Shown: in pieces, positions 17,801 to 25,448 of the stretch
How the letters are laid out: each line of letters starts with the position of its first letter
How positions within the stretch are numbered: the first letter of the stretch is position 1
The notes under the pieces: generated by a model
Databases searched by the model: none
Seen by the model: only the letters and a program-made list of their open reading frames with translations
Told to the model about the DNA's origin: nothing
Translations under genes and position numbers: made by a program
Assembly: GCA_002869665.1 (NCBI GenBank)
Contig: PKUG01000025.1
Location: 1-40,515 of the forward strand
Direction of reading: 5' to 3'
Source of the DNA: Desulfuromonas sp.
Lineage (GTDB): Bacteria > Desulfobacterota > Desulfuromonadia > Desulfuromonadales > Geopsychrobacteraceae
Length of the DNA: 40,515 nt

Positions 17801-17822
17801 ATTGCATATCTTGACTATTCAT
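14814..17822 (-). CDS. sps: Sucrose-phosphate synthase fused to sucrose phosphatase
   Basis: 1002-aa protein in three parts. Residues 8-455 are a GT-B glycosyltransferase 4 with the sucrose synthase-type start GGQTLYVLELA and the EPFGLTLIE motif (E362, E370); it would join UDP-glucose and fructose 6-phosphate. Residues 474-720 are an HAD phosphatase-like domain with a changed first motif (D479-L-D481-L-N483 rather than DxDxT), probably inactive as in cyanobacterial SPS of about 720 aa. Residues 724-1002 are a second HAD domain with intact TDMDRT (D733, D735, T737), the likely sucrose-6-phosphatase. The ATG for M724 (15651-15653) has AGGA 5 nt upstream, so a free phosphatase could also be made. 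First gene of the operon. Confidence 0.9.
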   Translation of the reverse strand: MNSQDMQSSPGLYIALLSIHGLIRGHDLELGRDADTGGQTLYVLELAQALAKRPEVARVELITQLVRDENVSPDYAKETAPLNDKLKILRIGTGQDEYLPKEQLWDQLDFFADNLASHFRDTGRLPDVIHSHYADAGQVGSHLASLLGVPLIHTGHSLGRVKRRRLLASGLTADEIETRFNMSRRIEAEELTLATAERVITSTHQEIEEQYDLYDHYQPEQMRVVPPGTNLTQFHPPTGGELQEPFFQELTRHLKEPGKPLVLALSRPDKRKNISALVEAYGLSEELQEKANLAIIAGNRDDIDDLDDGAQEVFHDLLVTIDRYDLYGRVSLPKHHRRDQVPLIYRIAAASGGVFVNPALTEPFGLTLIEAAASGLPIVATEDGGPNDIIGNCQNGFLIDPLEPETITAALLKLLDDHELWRECARRGQEGVEQHYSWDAHAERYLKIVRPIADRSELLQRGPISRRSSLYRDRAIVSDLDLNLLGDSNSLGDLRETLYRQRKKVSFMLATGRRLDSALKLMKKHRVPEPTVLITSSGTEIYYAPKLIADAAWAKHIDYQWAPKKIRKILTDFPGLKLQPKKEQSRFKLSYFIDPEVADIEEIKRLLHQEEQAAFVQLAFGQYLDILPLRASKGMALRYVVDRMGIPLERVFVAGGSGADEDMMRGNTLAAVVANRHHEELSQLDDIDRIYFSQQPHAAGILEALDHYDFFPRLPYSDTRRKTMKNKLLLCTDMDRTIMPNGHQPEHPEARRFFREFCSQPQVSLAYVTGRHLKLVEEAIAEYDLPVPDYVISDVGTKIYRHSKDGWDEISLWQQQIAAGWQGKNHQELLDALSPCKELRIQEESKQNDFKLSYYLSLNVPPQLILDWIEQQLAQLGVECELVWSIDDIEQVGLLDILPRDANKREAIVFLQNQLGLAHEQVLFAGDSGNDLPVLTSPLRSILVANADEALKKQVRELAVSYGCAKSLYIARDNTPPLGGNYAAGVLQGIAHFHPEYELPGE

Positions 17823-18268
17823 AGCGGGTTGGTTGCCCCTTCCGGCCGGGGGCGGGATACTGCTGCTCCTTTTGTTTGCAGGATCGGATCTGTCTGTTGT
17901 CGCCGGAGCCGGATGAACGCCGCTGTCAGTGGTTCTGGCGGCAGTTGGTCACAACAGAAAGCAATAAACGGACACCGGAGGTGGCGACCGTTCATGGCTG
18001 AGAATTGCAGCTGAACGGTCTGCAATAAACCAGTGCTTGGATGAATTGTTTCAAGGTTGAGCAACCCGCAACCGGTTGAACCGAAACGGAACAAACCGAT
18101 GCTGCTCAGAATGATAAGAAAATCCTCGATTGCCACACGGGGCGGCTTTCTCAATGATTTTCATACGGGGCAGGGTCGGAACATCCTGACGGGATGCCGC
18201 CCTAATTCAGATGTAGTTCGAAGTCTAAACGCTATCGCAGGTCAGGTCAAGTTGGGGGAATCAGGCTG
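17823..18268 (-). promoter_or_regulatory. Upstream region of the sucrose operon
   Basis: 446 bp with no credible gene on either strand. It must hold the operon promoter. GACCGTTCA (17986-17994) and TGAACGGTC (18012-18020) form a perfect 9-bp inverted repeat with 17-bp spacing, suitable for a dimeric regulator. GCAATAAAC occurs at 17961-17969 and again at 18022-18030 as a direct repeat around it. No convincing -35/-10 pair picked. Confidence 0.45.
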
Positions 18269-19552
18269 TTAAGGCGTCTTTTCGGGGGCGCTGTTCTTCT
18301 GCCCCTGGCGCCGTGGCCGTCTGCGCCGCCGCGGCCGGCGTTTCTGCGGTGGGGCATCCTTTGGCTGGCCGTGCTCTTCGCTTTTCCGTTTATTGATCAA
18401 CTGTGACCACTGCTCGACTTTTGGCGCCAGCTCAGGATGGACTTCGGCCCAGAGGGTGAAGAGTTCCAGCGCGGTTGGAGTGAGCGGGTGCTGAAGGAAG
18501 CGGCGTTCACCGCGCAGACCGGTGCCGCGGGCGAGGCGGAAACAGCCGATCAGCAGTTCGCGGGCCTGGTGGCGGATGGCGTTGGCGATGCTGAAGTAGC
18601 GGCAGTGGGGGATGATGATCTCGTTGGCCTTGTGCAGCGCCTCGGTGATATGGGGCTCCTGGCTCGGCGGGCAGTCATCCATGAACAGGCGCAGGAAGAG
18701 GGCCGCGATGGCGAAGCTTTCCTCGATCGGCACGCCTACCATAGTGCGCTGATCAATTTTGCCGAGCAGGGCGATGCTTTCGTCTGTGCCGGGGTAGCCG
18801 GCGAGCAGGTGCGGGAGCATCCCCAGTTCGCGGCATTGTTTCAGCACCGGGGCGGCGATTCCGTAGCGGAACAGGGCCATGACCTCCTCGCGCACCCGTG
18901 CCGGGGCCGCGGTGGCCAGCAGCGGTTTGTGTTCCTCGATTGCGGGGAGGATGTCGTCGGCGAGCTGGAAGTCGAGTCGGGCGGCGAATTCGATGGCGCG
19001 CAGCATACGCACCGGGTCTTCAACGAAGCGGATGCGGGGATCGCCGATGACGCGCAGACATTTCTCCTCGAGATCCCGTAGGCCGCCGACATGGTCGATG
19101 ACCGAGAAGTCGCCGATATCGTAGAACAGGGCGTTGATGGTAAAGTCGCGGCGATAAGCGTCCTCGCGCGGGGTGCCGAAAACGTTCTGGACGAAGTGGA
19201 AATGTTCGTCCTCGTCGTCCGGCAGTTCATCCTCATCCGGCTGGCGGCGGAAGGTGGCGACTTCGATCACCTTCCCCCCGGCAAAGCGGATATGGGCGAG
19301 GCGGAAGCGGCGACCGACGAGAAAGCAGTTACGGAACAGTTTGCGCATCTGGTTGGGGGTGGCGTCGGTGCCGATGTCGAAGTCCTTCGGCTGGCGGTCG
19401 AGCAGGAGGTCGCGTACGCTGCCGCCGACCAGATAGGCCTTGAAGCCGTTGCGGTGCAGGCGGTAGAGTACCTTCAGGCTGTCTTCGTCGATCCGGCGAC
19501 GGGAGATCCGGTGCTGATCGCGGGGGAGAATAATCGGGTTGTCTTCACTCAT
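18269..19552 (-). CDS. pcnB: Poly(A) polymerase I family protein
   Basis: 427-aa nucleotidyltransferase of class II. AYLVGGSVRDLLL (39-51) and KDFDIGTDA with D57 and D59 form the metal site; LFRNCFLVGRRFRLAH and EDAYRRDFTINALFYD are nearly identical to poly(A) polymerase signatures, which favours PcnB over a CCA-adding enzyme. A strongly basic tail (RRPRRRRRPRR) should bind RNA. It adds A-tails to RNA 3' ends and promotes decay. The start at 19552 was chosen because it begins just before the conserved basic RISRRRI region; the longer frame to 19678 overlaps the divergent promoter. It diverges from miaA across 140 bp. Confidence 0.88.
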   Translation of the reverse strand: MSEDNPIILPRDQHRISRRRIDEDSLKVLYRLHRNGFKAYLVGGSVRDLLLDRQPKDFDIGTDATPNQMRKLFRNCFLVGRRFRLAHIRFAGGKVIEVATFRRQPDEDELPDDEDEHFHFVQNVFGTPREDAYRRDFTINALFYDIGDFSVIDHVGGLRDLEEKCLRVIGDPRIRFVEDPVRMLRAIEFAARLDFQLADDILPAIEEHKPLLATAAPARVREEVMALFRYGIAAPVLKQCRELGMLPHLLAGYPGTDESIALLGKIDQRTMVGVPIEESFAIAALFLRLFMDDCPPSQEPHITEALHKANEIIIPHCRYFSIANAIRHQARELLIGCFRLARGTGLRGERRFLQHPLTPTALELFTLWAEVHPELAPKVEQWSQLINKRKSEEHGQPKDAPPQKRRPRRRRRPRRQGQKNSAPEKTP

Positions 19553-19692
19553 GGTCAGTTCTTTATATCCGGGTGCGGGCGTTTGCTCCGGACTATAACA
19601 GATCATGCCGGACAGCTGAATATATTTGCTGGAGCACCCCGGCATCATTTTTATCGCGGTTATTGCGGCAAGATACACCTGACAGGGGATTC

Positions 19693-20619
19693 ATGGATAA
19701 TAAAAACTATAACCTGCTGGTCCTGCTTGGAACGACGGCCGGGGGGAAGACCGCCCTGGCGGTACAGGCCGCGAGCCGTTATGGTGCCGAGATCATTTCT
19801 GCCGATTCACGCCAGGTCTATCGCGGGATGGACCTGGGGACGGGGAAGGACCTCGATGAATACGGTGCGGTGCCGTATCACCTGATCGATATCGCTGAGC
19901 CGGGGGAGGAATACAACCTGTTTCGTTTTCAGTGCGATTGTTTCAACGTGATCGAGGAGATTCAGGGGCGTGGCCGGTTGCCGTTGATCTGCGGTGGCAC
20001 CGGCATGTATCTGGATGCGGTCCTGCGCGGTTACCGCCTGGTCGAGGTGCCGGAGGATCCGCAGTTCCGCGCCGATATCGAGGCTTTGAGCAATGAAGAA
20101 TTGCGCGTCAGGCTGATTGCCCTGAAGCCGGAACAGCACAACAAGACCAATCTCGATGAGCGGGAGCGGATTGTCCGTGCGCTCGAGATCGCCATCGGGG
20201 AGCAGGCTGCTGCTGCCTGTTTGCCGCCGCTGCTGGAAATTGTTCCTCTGATTTTCGGATTGCGCTGGCCGCGTGAGACCCTCAGACAGCGGATCGCCCT
20301 GCGCCTGCGGCAGCGTTTCGATGTCGGAATGATTGCCGAAGTGCAGGGGCTCTATAACGCCGGAGTAGGTTGGGAGCAGATCGAATTTTACGGCCTGGAA
20401 TACCGCCTGATCGCTCAGCATTTGCAGGGGCAGCTGAGCTTCAATGATCTCTACCAGAAGCTGTTGACTGAGATCTGCAGGTTCGCCAAACGCCAGGAAA
20501 CCTTTTTCCGGCGCATGGAACGCAACGGGGTAGAGATCCACTGGCTCGACGGCCAGGGAGATGCGTTTGCGGAGATGTGCCGAGTGGTGGAATCGGTGGA
20601 TTGGTCAATGTCGTTTTAA
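19693..20619 (+). CDS. miaA: tRNA dimethylallyltransferase
   Basis: 308-aa enzyme that adds a dimethylallyl group to N6 of A37 in tRNAs reading codons that start with U. P-loop GTTAGGKT (13-20), DSRQVYRGMDLGTGK (38-52) and GGTGMYLDAV are the family signatures; the C-terminus keeps KRQETFFRRM, the tRNA-contact region. ATG at 19693 has AGGGGATTC in front. A 5' extension of the frame to 19573 lies in the divergent promoter and is not coding-like. The tRNA-Ser(CGA) in this window, with A37, is a likely substrate. Confidence 0.92.
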   Translation: MDNKNYNLLVLLGTTAGGKTALAVQAASRYGAEIISADSRQVYRGMDLGTGKDLDEYGAVPYHLIDIAEPGEEYNLFRFQCDCFNVIEEIQGRGRLPLICGGTGMYLDAVLRGYRLVEVPEDPQFRADIEALSNEELRVRLIALKPEQHNKTNLDERERIVRALEIAIGEQAAAACLPPLLEIVPLIFGLRWPRETLRQRIALRLRQRFDVGMIAEVQGLYNAGVGWEQIEFYGLEYRLIAQHLQGQLSFNDLYQKLLTEICRFAKRQETFFRRMERNGVEIHWLDGQGDAFAEMCRVVESVDWSMSF

Positions 20620-20634
20620 TGTTAAATCATTCGC

Positions 20635-20660
20635 TAGGGGCACGGCGCGCCGTGCCCCTA
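20635..20660. repeat. 26-bp perfect palindrome after miaA
   Basis: TAGGGGCACGGCG followed directly by its exact complement. No T-run follows, so it is more like a dispersed REP-type palindrome than a classical terminator. It sits 15 bp after the miaA stop. Confidence 0.75.
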
Positions 20661-20676
20661 CGTATATTTGTTATCG

Positions 20677-21918
20677 GTGAACAGACAACTTGAAAAATAC
20701 CTCCGCACCCGCGCGGTCAATGGCCCCTGGCGGATTGTCGGCACCAAACGGCAGAATTTCCGCGCCGCTGTTGTCATTCCGGCGCTGGCGGAGCGGGACA
20801 GCCTGCCGCAGACCCTGGCTTCTGTGGCGGAGAATCCCGCCGCGTTTCTGCGTGACACCCTGGTCCTGGTCGTTGTCAATAACCGGGTCACTGCCACTCC
20901 GGAACAGAAGGAGGAGAATTGCCAGCTTCTTGACTGGCTGGCGAATGATTCTCTGACGGGGCTGAACCTTGCCTGGATCGATGGCGCGTCCAATGGCTAT
21001 GAGTTGCCGGAGAAGGAAGGGGTCGGGCTGGCGCGCAAGATCGGTTTTGACCTGGCTCTTGACCATCTGGATTGGAACGCCGTCCCCTTTCTTGTCTCGC
21101 TCGATGCCGACACTCTTGTCGATAAAAATTACCTTCCCGCACTTTTTAATTACTTCGCCAATACATCCGTCGGGGGAGCGGTACTCCCTTTCCGTCATCG
21201 GCAGGCCGCTTCTCCGACGCAGGATGTGGCGATCCGTCATTACGAGCTTTACCTGCGTTCCTACCTGTTTGGTCTGCAGCAGGCCGGTTCCCCCTATGCC
21301 TATCACACCATCGGCAGCGCCTTTGCCTGCCGCGCTGGTAACTATGTCGCCGCCGGGGGGATGAACCGGCGCCACGCGGCAGAGGATTTTTACTTTCTCC
21401 AGCAGTTGGCCAAGGTCAGCGGCATCACTTTGCTAAGGGGGACGATTGTCCGGCCATCGCCGCGCTTTTCCGCGCGGGTGCCGTTCGGAACCGGGCGGGC
21501 GGTGCAGGCGCGGGTTGATACGGGGCAGCAGCTTTACGCTTTTGTTTCCGCGACCGCTTTTCGTGTTCTCGAAGAATGGCTGGCTTTGGTCGCCGGAAAC
21601 CTGAATCTGTCTGCCGCAGAGCTGGTTGTGGCAGCGGAACAACTCTCTCCACAGTTGAGCCAACTTTTGTCCGAACTCAACTTTGGCCAGGCCTGGGAAC
21701 GAATGCAGGAGAACCATCACAGGAAAGATCGTCGGTTGGCGGCTTTTCACCACTGGTTCGATGCCCTGCGCAGTCGTCAGTTGCTGACCCGGATCGAGGG
21801 GTGTGGGGGAAGAGAAGAAGCGTTGGTTGCAGAATTGCTGGAGTGGGGAGGCTATTCTGGGGTGACTGCCACTGCGGAGCAGTTGACTCTGTTGGAACGA
21901 CTGCAGGGGGTCGAGTGA
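20677..21918 (+). CDS. Family 2 glycosyltransferase
   Basis: 413-aa GT-A protein. The start has the strand AAVVIPALAERDSLPQTL, followed by VSLDADTLVDKNYL, whose DAD is the metal/nucleotide-sugar DxD motif, and EDFYFLQQLAK, matching the ED acceptor-base motif of GT2 enzymes. No transmembrane segment is evident. GTG 20677 is taken as start; TTG 20668 is in frame and no SD supports either. It probably builds a cell-surface or storage sugar; donor and acceptor are unknown. The gene converges with the TPM lipoprotein gene with only 6 bp between stops. Confidence 0.8.
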   Translation: MNRQLEKYLRTRAVNGPWRIVGTKRQNFRAAVVIPALAERDSLPQTLASVAENPAAFLRDTLVLVVVNNRVTATPEQKEENCQLLDWLANDSLTGLNLAWIDGASNGYELPEKEGVGLARKIGFDLALDHLDWNAVPFLVSLDADTLVDKNYLPALFNYFANTSVGGAVLPFRHRQAASPTQDVAIRHYELYLRSYLFGLQQAGSPYAYHTIGSAFACRAGNYVAAGGMNRRHAAEDFYFLQQLAKVSGITLLRGTIVRPSPRFSARVPFGTGRAVQARVDTGQQLYAFVSATAFRVLEEWLALVAGNLNLSAAELVVAAEQLSPQLSQLLSELNFGQAWERMQENHHRKDRRLAAFHHWFDALRSRQLLTRIEGCGGREEALVAELLEWGGYSGVTATAEQLTLLERLQGVE

Positions 21919-21924
21919 TGCTCT

Positions 21925-22938
21925 TTATTCGGCAGCATGGGGAAAGCCGTTGCCGTCGATCTGCCAGTCGGCGAAGGCGAACATGTAAGGATGGCTCTGA
22001 CCGCTGAAATGCCACTGGTTGCGGTGATTGAAGCGGATGGTCCGACTCATGGTGGCAAAATCGAGTTGCCAGCCATCGGCAGAATGTTTGAGATAATAGG
22101 GGGAGGCTTGGCGGTCGGCGACCGGGAAGCGGATGACGGCCAACTCTCCCTGAATAATGACCTCGGCAGCGGGCAGGGCCTGTTCCAGAACCTTCAGGGC
22201 GTTCTGCTGCTGGGCGTCCGTTACCAGCCAGTTGCAGAAAAATGCGCGTGTTTCCGGGGTATAGATCCCCAGCTCGGGGCTCTTTTCCCGGGCAGCGAGG
22301 CTGTCGCGGTAGCGTTCAAGGGTTGCCAGCGGGCTGCTCTGCGCCGGATAGTTCTCGGCTGCTCTCGCCTTTTGTTGTTTTTCGGCCGGTGCCCCTGAAA
22401 TATCGATACGTGCTCCCGCGCCGCCGCTGAGGTGGCCGGCGGTTGCCCCTTCTGTTTCGCAGCCTCCCTCCTGATCCATCAGTCGTGCGACCAGTAGCTC
22501 GGTCAGCGCTTCAATCCCCTGGCCGATCCGTCCCTGTTGAAAGAAGGGGAGCATCTGGTCATATTCCAGTCCGGCAACAAAGCCATCCGTGAAGATGTGT
22601 TCCAGATCGTAGCCGACCTCGATCCGTGCCTGTTGCGCCTGTGGGTCGATGACGAGGAGCAGGCCGCGGGCGCTGCCGGTAGTGATGCCGAGAGAGCGCT
22701 GCTCAAAGATGTTCAGGGCGGTCTGGTCCAGATCCCGGGCCGGATTTTCGAGGGTGACGACGAAGAGATGGACCTTGTGTTCGAGCAGCAGGAGCTGTTG
22801 GAATTCGCAGAGACGCTTGATCTGGGGTACGGAAAGAAGATGCCCCATGTCCTGGATAAACTCCGGCCGTGACGGCTCACGGGAACAGCCACCGAGGAGA
22901 GCGATCAGCAGAAAGAGATACATCAGAAGGCGCAGCAT
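21925..22938 (-). CDS. TPM-domain lipoprotein
   Basis: 337-aa protein with a lipoprotein signal: hydrophobic start and lipobox LLGGC, lipid attached at C18. Residues 25-160 match the TPM domain (FIQDMGHLLSVPQIKRLCEF, then VHLFVVTLEN, GLLLVIDPQAQQARIEVGYD and LEHIFTDGFV). TPM domains occur in photosystem repair and cell-envelope proteins and some show phosphatase activity. The part after about 180 (glycine- and alanine-rich linker, then YRDSLAAREK and a strand-rich end) is unrecognised. Position -10 residue count and the C-terminal domain suggest an inner- or outer-membrane anchored periplasmic protein. Isolated gene. Confidence 0.8.
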   Translation of the reverse strand: MLRLLMYLFLLIALLGGCSREPSRPEFIQDMGHLLSVPQIKRLCEFQQLLLLEHKVHLFVVTLENPARDLDQTALNIFEQRSLGITTGSARGLLLVIDPQAQQARIEVGYDLEHIFTDGFVAGLEYDQMLPFFQQGRIGQGIEALTELLVARLMDQEGGCETEGATAGHLSGGAGARIDISGAPAEKQQKARAAENYPAQSSPLATLERYRDSLAAREKSPELGIYTPETRAFFCNWLVTDAQQQNALKVLEQALPAAEVIIQGELAVIRFPVADRQASPYYLKHSADGWQLDFATMSRTIRFNHRNQWHFSGQSHPYMFAFADWQIDGNGFPHAAE

Positions 22939-22963
22939 AGACTCACTCTGGGGCTAACAACAG

Positions 22964-22995
22964 AACGCCCGGCGGTCCGGAACCCGCCGGGCGTT
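22964..22995 (-). terminator. Terminator after the glutamate synthase operon
   Basis: AACGCCCGGCGG (22964-22975) pairs perfectly with CCGCCGGGCGTT (22984-22995). On the minus strand it follows the operon's last stop by 39 bp and runs into CTGTTGTT; the T-run is better on the plus strand (GTTTTC). Confidence 0.75.
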
Positions 22996-23034
22996 TTCAT
23001 GTTACTCCGTGATGCCGTTTTGACGACAGTTTTT

Positions 23035-25356
23035 TTATACAACCTGCTCCATCCCCCAGATCCCGCAGGGACACATCCCGGCGCAGATGCCGCAGCCGAT
23101 GCAGAAGCGGTCGTCCGAGATGTATTCGAAGCTGCCGTCCTCTTTGTCTTCGCGCCGGATGGCGCCTTCCGGGCAGGCCTCGAGACACATGCTGCAGTCG
23201 CGGCAGGTGCCGCAGGAGAGACAGCGGTTGGTCTCCTTGGTCGGATCGACCAGGGTGAAGCGGCTGCGGTTGTTCGGGCGGAACAGTTCCTTGGTCAGGC
23301 AGCCCTGGGAGATGACCGGCGGCTTGACCTTGGCCACCAGTTCCTCGCCGGCCAGGTAGCTGTCGATATATTCTGCCGCTTCGCGGCCATGACCGATGGC
23401 GTGGGTCAGCAACCCTTGCTGCAGGGTATCGCCGATGGCAAAAACGCCGGGAGCGTTCTTGATCTGACCGCAGGCATCGACATCGGCCATGCCACGCTCA
23501 TCGAGCCATTCGCGCGGTACGTAGCCGAGATCGGGGCGTTCACCGACGGCGATGATGATCGTATCCGCCTCGATCAGGCGGCCGTCCTTGGTGTGCAGCC
23601 CTTCCGCGCTGATCTTCTCGGTAAAGACCGGCCACTCGATTTTGCCGCCGAGCTTCTCGAAGTGGTCGATCTCCTTCTTGAAAGCGGCCGGGCGTTGAAT
23701 GTCGATGGCGGTCACCTGCTTGGCGCCCATGGCATAGGCCCCGAGGCAGACATCCATACCGGCGTTGCCGGCGCCGATGACGACGACCCGCTCACCCACG
23801 GTCGGATTGGCGCCGTTGTTGACATCCTTGAGGAAGTCGAGCCCCTTGACCAGGCGTTCGTGACCGGGGAAGGGGATGACAACCGGGGTATGGGCGCCGC
23901 TGGCGATGATGATGGCGTCAAATTGCTGTTGAATCTCGGCGAACAGCTGCTTGTCGACCGGGGTGTTGGTTCTGATGTCAACTCCGAGTTTTTTCACTCG
24001 CTCGATTTCGCTGCCGAGGGCCTCGGCCGGCAGGCGATCGGTCGGAATGACCTGGCGCAGCTTGCCGCCGACTTCCTTATCCGCTTCGAAAATGGTGGCC
24101 GCATGTCCGGCGAGGCGCAGGTGCCAGGCGGCCGACATGCCGCCGGGGCCGCCACCGATCACGGCGACTCTCTTGCCACTCTCCGCCTTGGGAGTGGGGG
24201 ATTCGGCATCCAGCGAGAGTTTGCCGAGCTGGGGCATGGAGACCGGCAGGTCGATGAACTGCCGGGTGCAGGCGTCCATGCAGGGGTTGGGGCAGACTTC
24301 ACCGCAGACGCTCCCGGGGAAGGGGGAGTACTTGAGGACCAGTTCGATTGCTTCCTTGAATTTTCCCTGGCGCAGCAGGTTGATGCGGTCCTGGGTCGGA
24401 ATCGATGAGGGACAGGCATACTCGCAGGGGGCGCAGAAGGCCTTGTTCTGCCAGTGGGGAATTTTCAGTCGATTGTCGCCGGTCGCGACGAGCCCGGCGA
24501 TGGAATCGTAATCATCGGCAATCAGATCGCCGAAGATACCGTTGTCGGGCACCCATTTGTTGAGCCGAAACTCACGCATGGTCGGGCGCATGCTGTGCCA
24601 CTTGCGCCGCTCCTCGTAGGTCTTGGCGGTGATTTTTTTCCACTGGCTGAAGTCGGTCAGGCTGTCCAGATGCCGGGCACGGTCGATCTTCTCCAGGAAG
24701 AGCGGTAGCCCTGTACTCAGGAAGGCGATATCCTCTTCGTTCAGGTTGAGTTGCCAGACTTCATCGGGCAGATTTTTGACCGGTCCGCGAACATAGATGG
24801 TGCCGCCGACCATTCCCATGCAGCTGCGGTCGCCGAGGACTGAATCGTAACCGTCGCAATCGATGCCGCAGATGATTGCGGTGCCCCCCCCCATGAATTC
24901 GAAGGAGAAGGAGCCGGTATTCTTGAGGACCCAGAGCTCCGGTGACGGGAACGCCGGGTCATGCTTCATCAGCGAGCCGGAGCGGGTGCCGACCCGGCCG
25001 GCGACGTAGATTTTGCCGCTGGCCGCGCAGTGGGCCGTGGTGTCGCCGCTGTCCCCCTTGATGACCAGTTCGGCACCGGCGTTAAGCCAGCCGGCGTCGG
25101 CAGGAGCCGGGCCGTTGACGACGATCTTCGTCCCTTCGAGGCCGAAGGAGACGACCCGCTGGCCGGGGTTCTTGACGCTGAATTTCAGCGGGGTGCCGTC
25201 TCCGGTCCACAGGGGGCCGCCGATGTCGTGATGGCCGCTGGAGAGGACTTCAAATTCCGTTTCCCCCTGTTCAAGTGCCGCGTAAATCTGCTGCAGCAGC
25301 TCCTGGGTCGAAATCCGGTTGTTGCTATCATTGAAACCATTGATTTTAGCAGGCAT
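23035..25356 (-). CDS. Glutamate synthase GXGXG domain fused to GltD-like oxidoreductase
   Basis: 773-aa fusion. Residues about 1-230 are the GXGXG right-handed helix domain normally at the C-terminus of GltB (GPAPADAGWLNAGAELVIKG, SCMGMVGGTIYVRG). After a linker comes a GltD-like part: four cysteines near CAPCEYACPSS, FAD/NAD motifs VIGGGPGGMSAAWHL and VVIGAGNAGMD, and IGDT near the end. The C-terminus has two ferredoxin motifs, CLSCGTCRDCSMC and CIGCGICAGMCP. It would pass electrons from NAD(P)H or ferredoxin to the synthase subunit. SD AGGAG 5 nt before ATG. Last gene of the operon. Confidence 0.88.
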   Translation of the reverse strand: MPAKINGFNDSNNRISTQELLQQIYAALEQGETEFEVLSSGHHDIGGPLWTGDGTPLKFSVKNPGQRVVSFGLEGTKIVVNGPAPADAGWLNAGAELVIKGDSGDTTAHCAASGKIYVAGRVGTRSGSLMKHDPAFPSPELWVLKNTGSFSFEFMGGGTAIICGIDCDGYDSVLGDRSCMGMVGGTIYVRGPVKNLPDEVWQLNLNEEDIAFLSTGLPLFLEKIDRARHLDSLTDFSQWKKITAKTYEERRKWHSMRPTMREFRLNKWVPDNGIFGDLIADDYDSIAGLVATGDNRLKIPHWQNKAFCAPCEYACPSSIPTQDRINLLRQGKFKEAIELVLKYSPFPGSVCGEVCPNPCMDACTRQFIDLPVSMPQLGKLSLDAESPTPKAESGKRVAVIGGGPGGMSAAWHLRLAGHAATIFEADKEVGGKLRQVIPTDRLPAEALGSEIERVKKLGVDIRTNTPVDKQLFAEIQQQFDAIIIASGAHTPVVIPFPGHERLVKGLDFLKDVNNGANPTVGERVVVIGAGNAGMDVCLGAYAMGAKQVTAIDIQRPAAFKKEIDHFEKLGGKIEWPVFTEKISAEGLHTKDGRLIEADTIIIAVGERPDLGYVPREWLDERGMADVDACGQIKNAPGVFAIGDTLQQGLLTHAIGHGREAAEYIDSYLAGEELVAKVKPPVISQGCLTKELFRPNNRSRFTLVDPTKETNRCLSCGTCRDCSMCLEACPEGAIRREDKEDGSFEYISDDRFCIGCGICAGMCPCGIWGMEQVV

Positions 25357-25367
25357 AAAAAGCTCCT

Positions 25368-25444
25368 AAAGGTCAAAGGATAAAGGCAAAAGGATAAAGG
25401 TGTCGGCAGTAAAGCGTTCTCCTTTCTCCTTTCTCCTTTGTCCT
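25368..25444. repeat. Paired heptamer arrays in the gltB2 spacer
   Basis: Plus strand: five 7-mers of consensus AAAGGNN at 25368-25402, a 14-bp spacer, then four 7-mers of consensus TTCTCCT at 25417-25444. Read in the operon's direction an AGG-containing array precedes a CCT-containing array; the two can pair in an imperfect hairpin. The spacer otherwise has no gene. Confidence 0.85.
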
Positions 25445-25448
25445 GCCC

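Noticed and set aside
22999-24408. 469-codon open frame opposite the GltD-like gene
   Set aside because: Antisense shadow of a GC-rich gene; repetitive alanine, glycine and aspartate composition, no SD, no domain.
25368-25444. Heptamer arrays as a CRISPR array
   Set aside because: Units are contiguous 7-mers without unique spacers.
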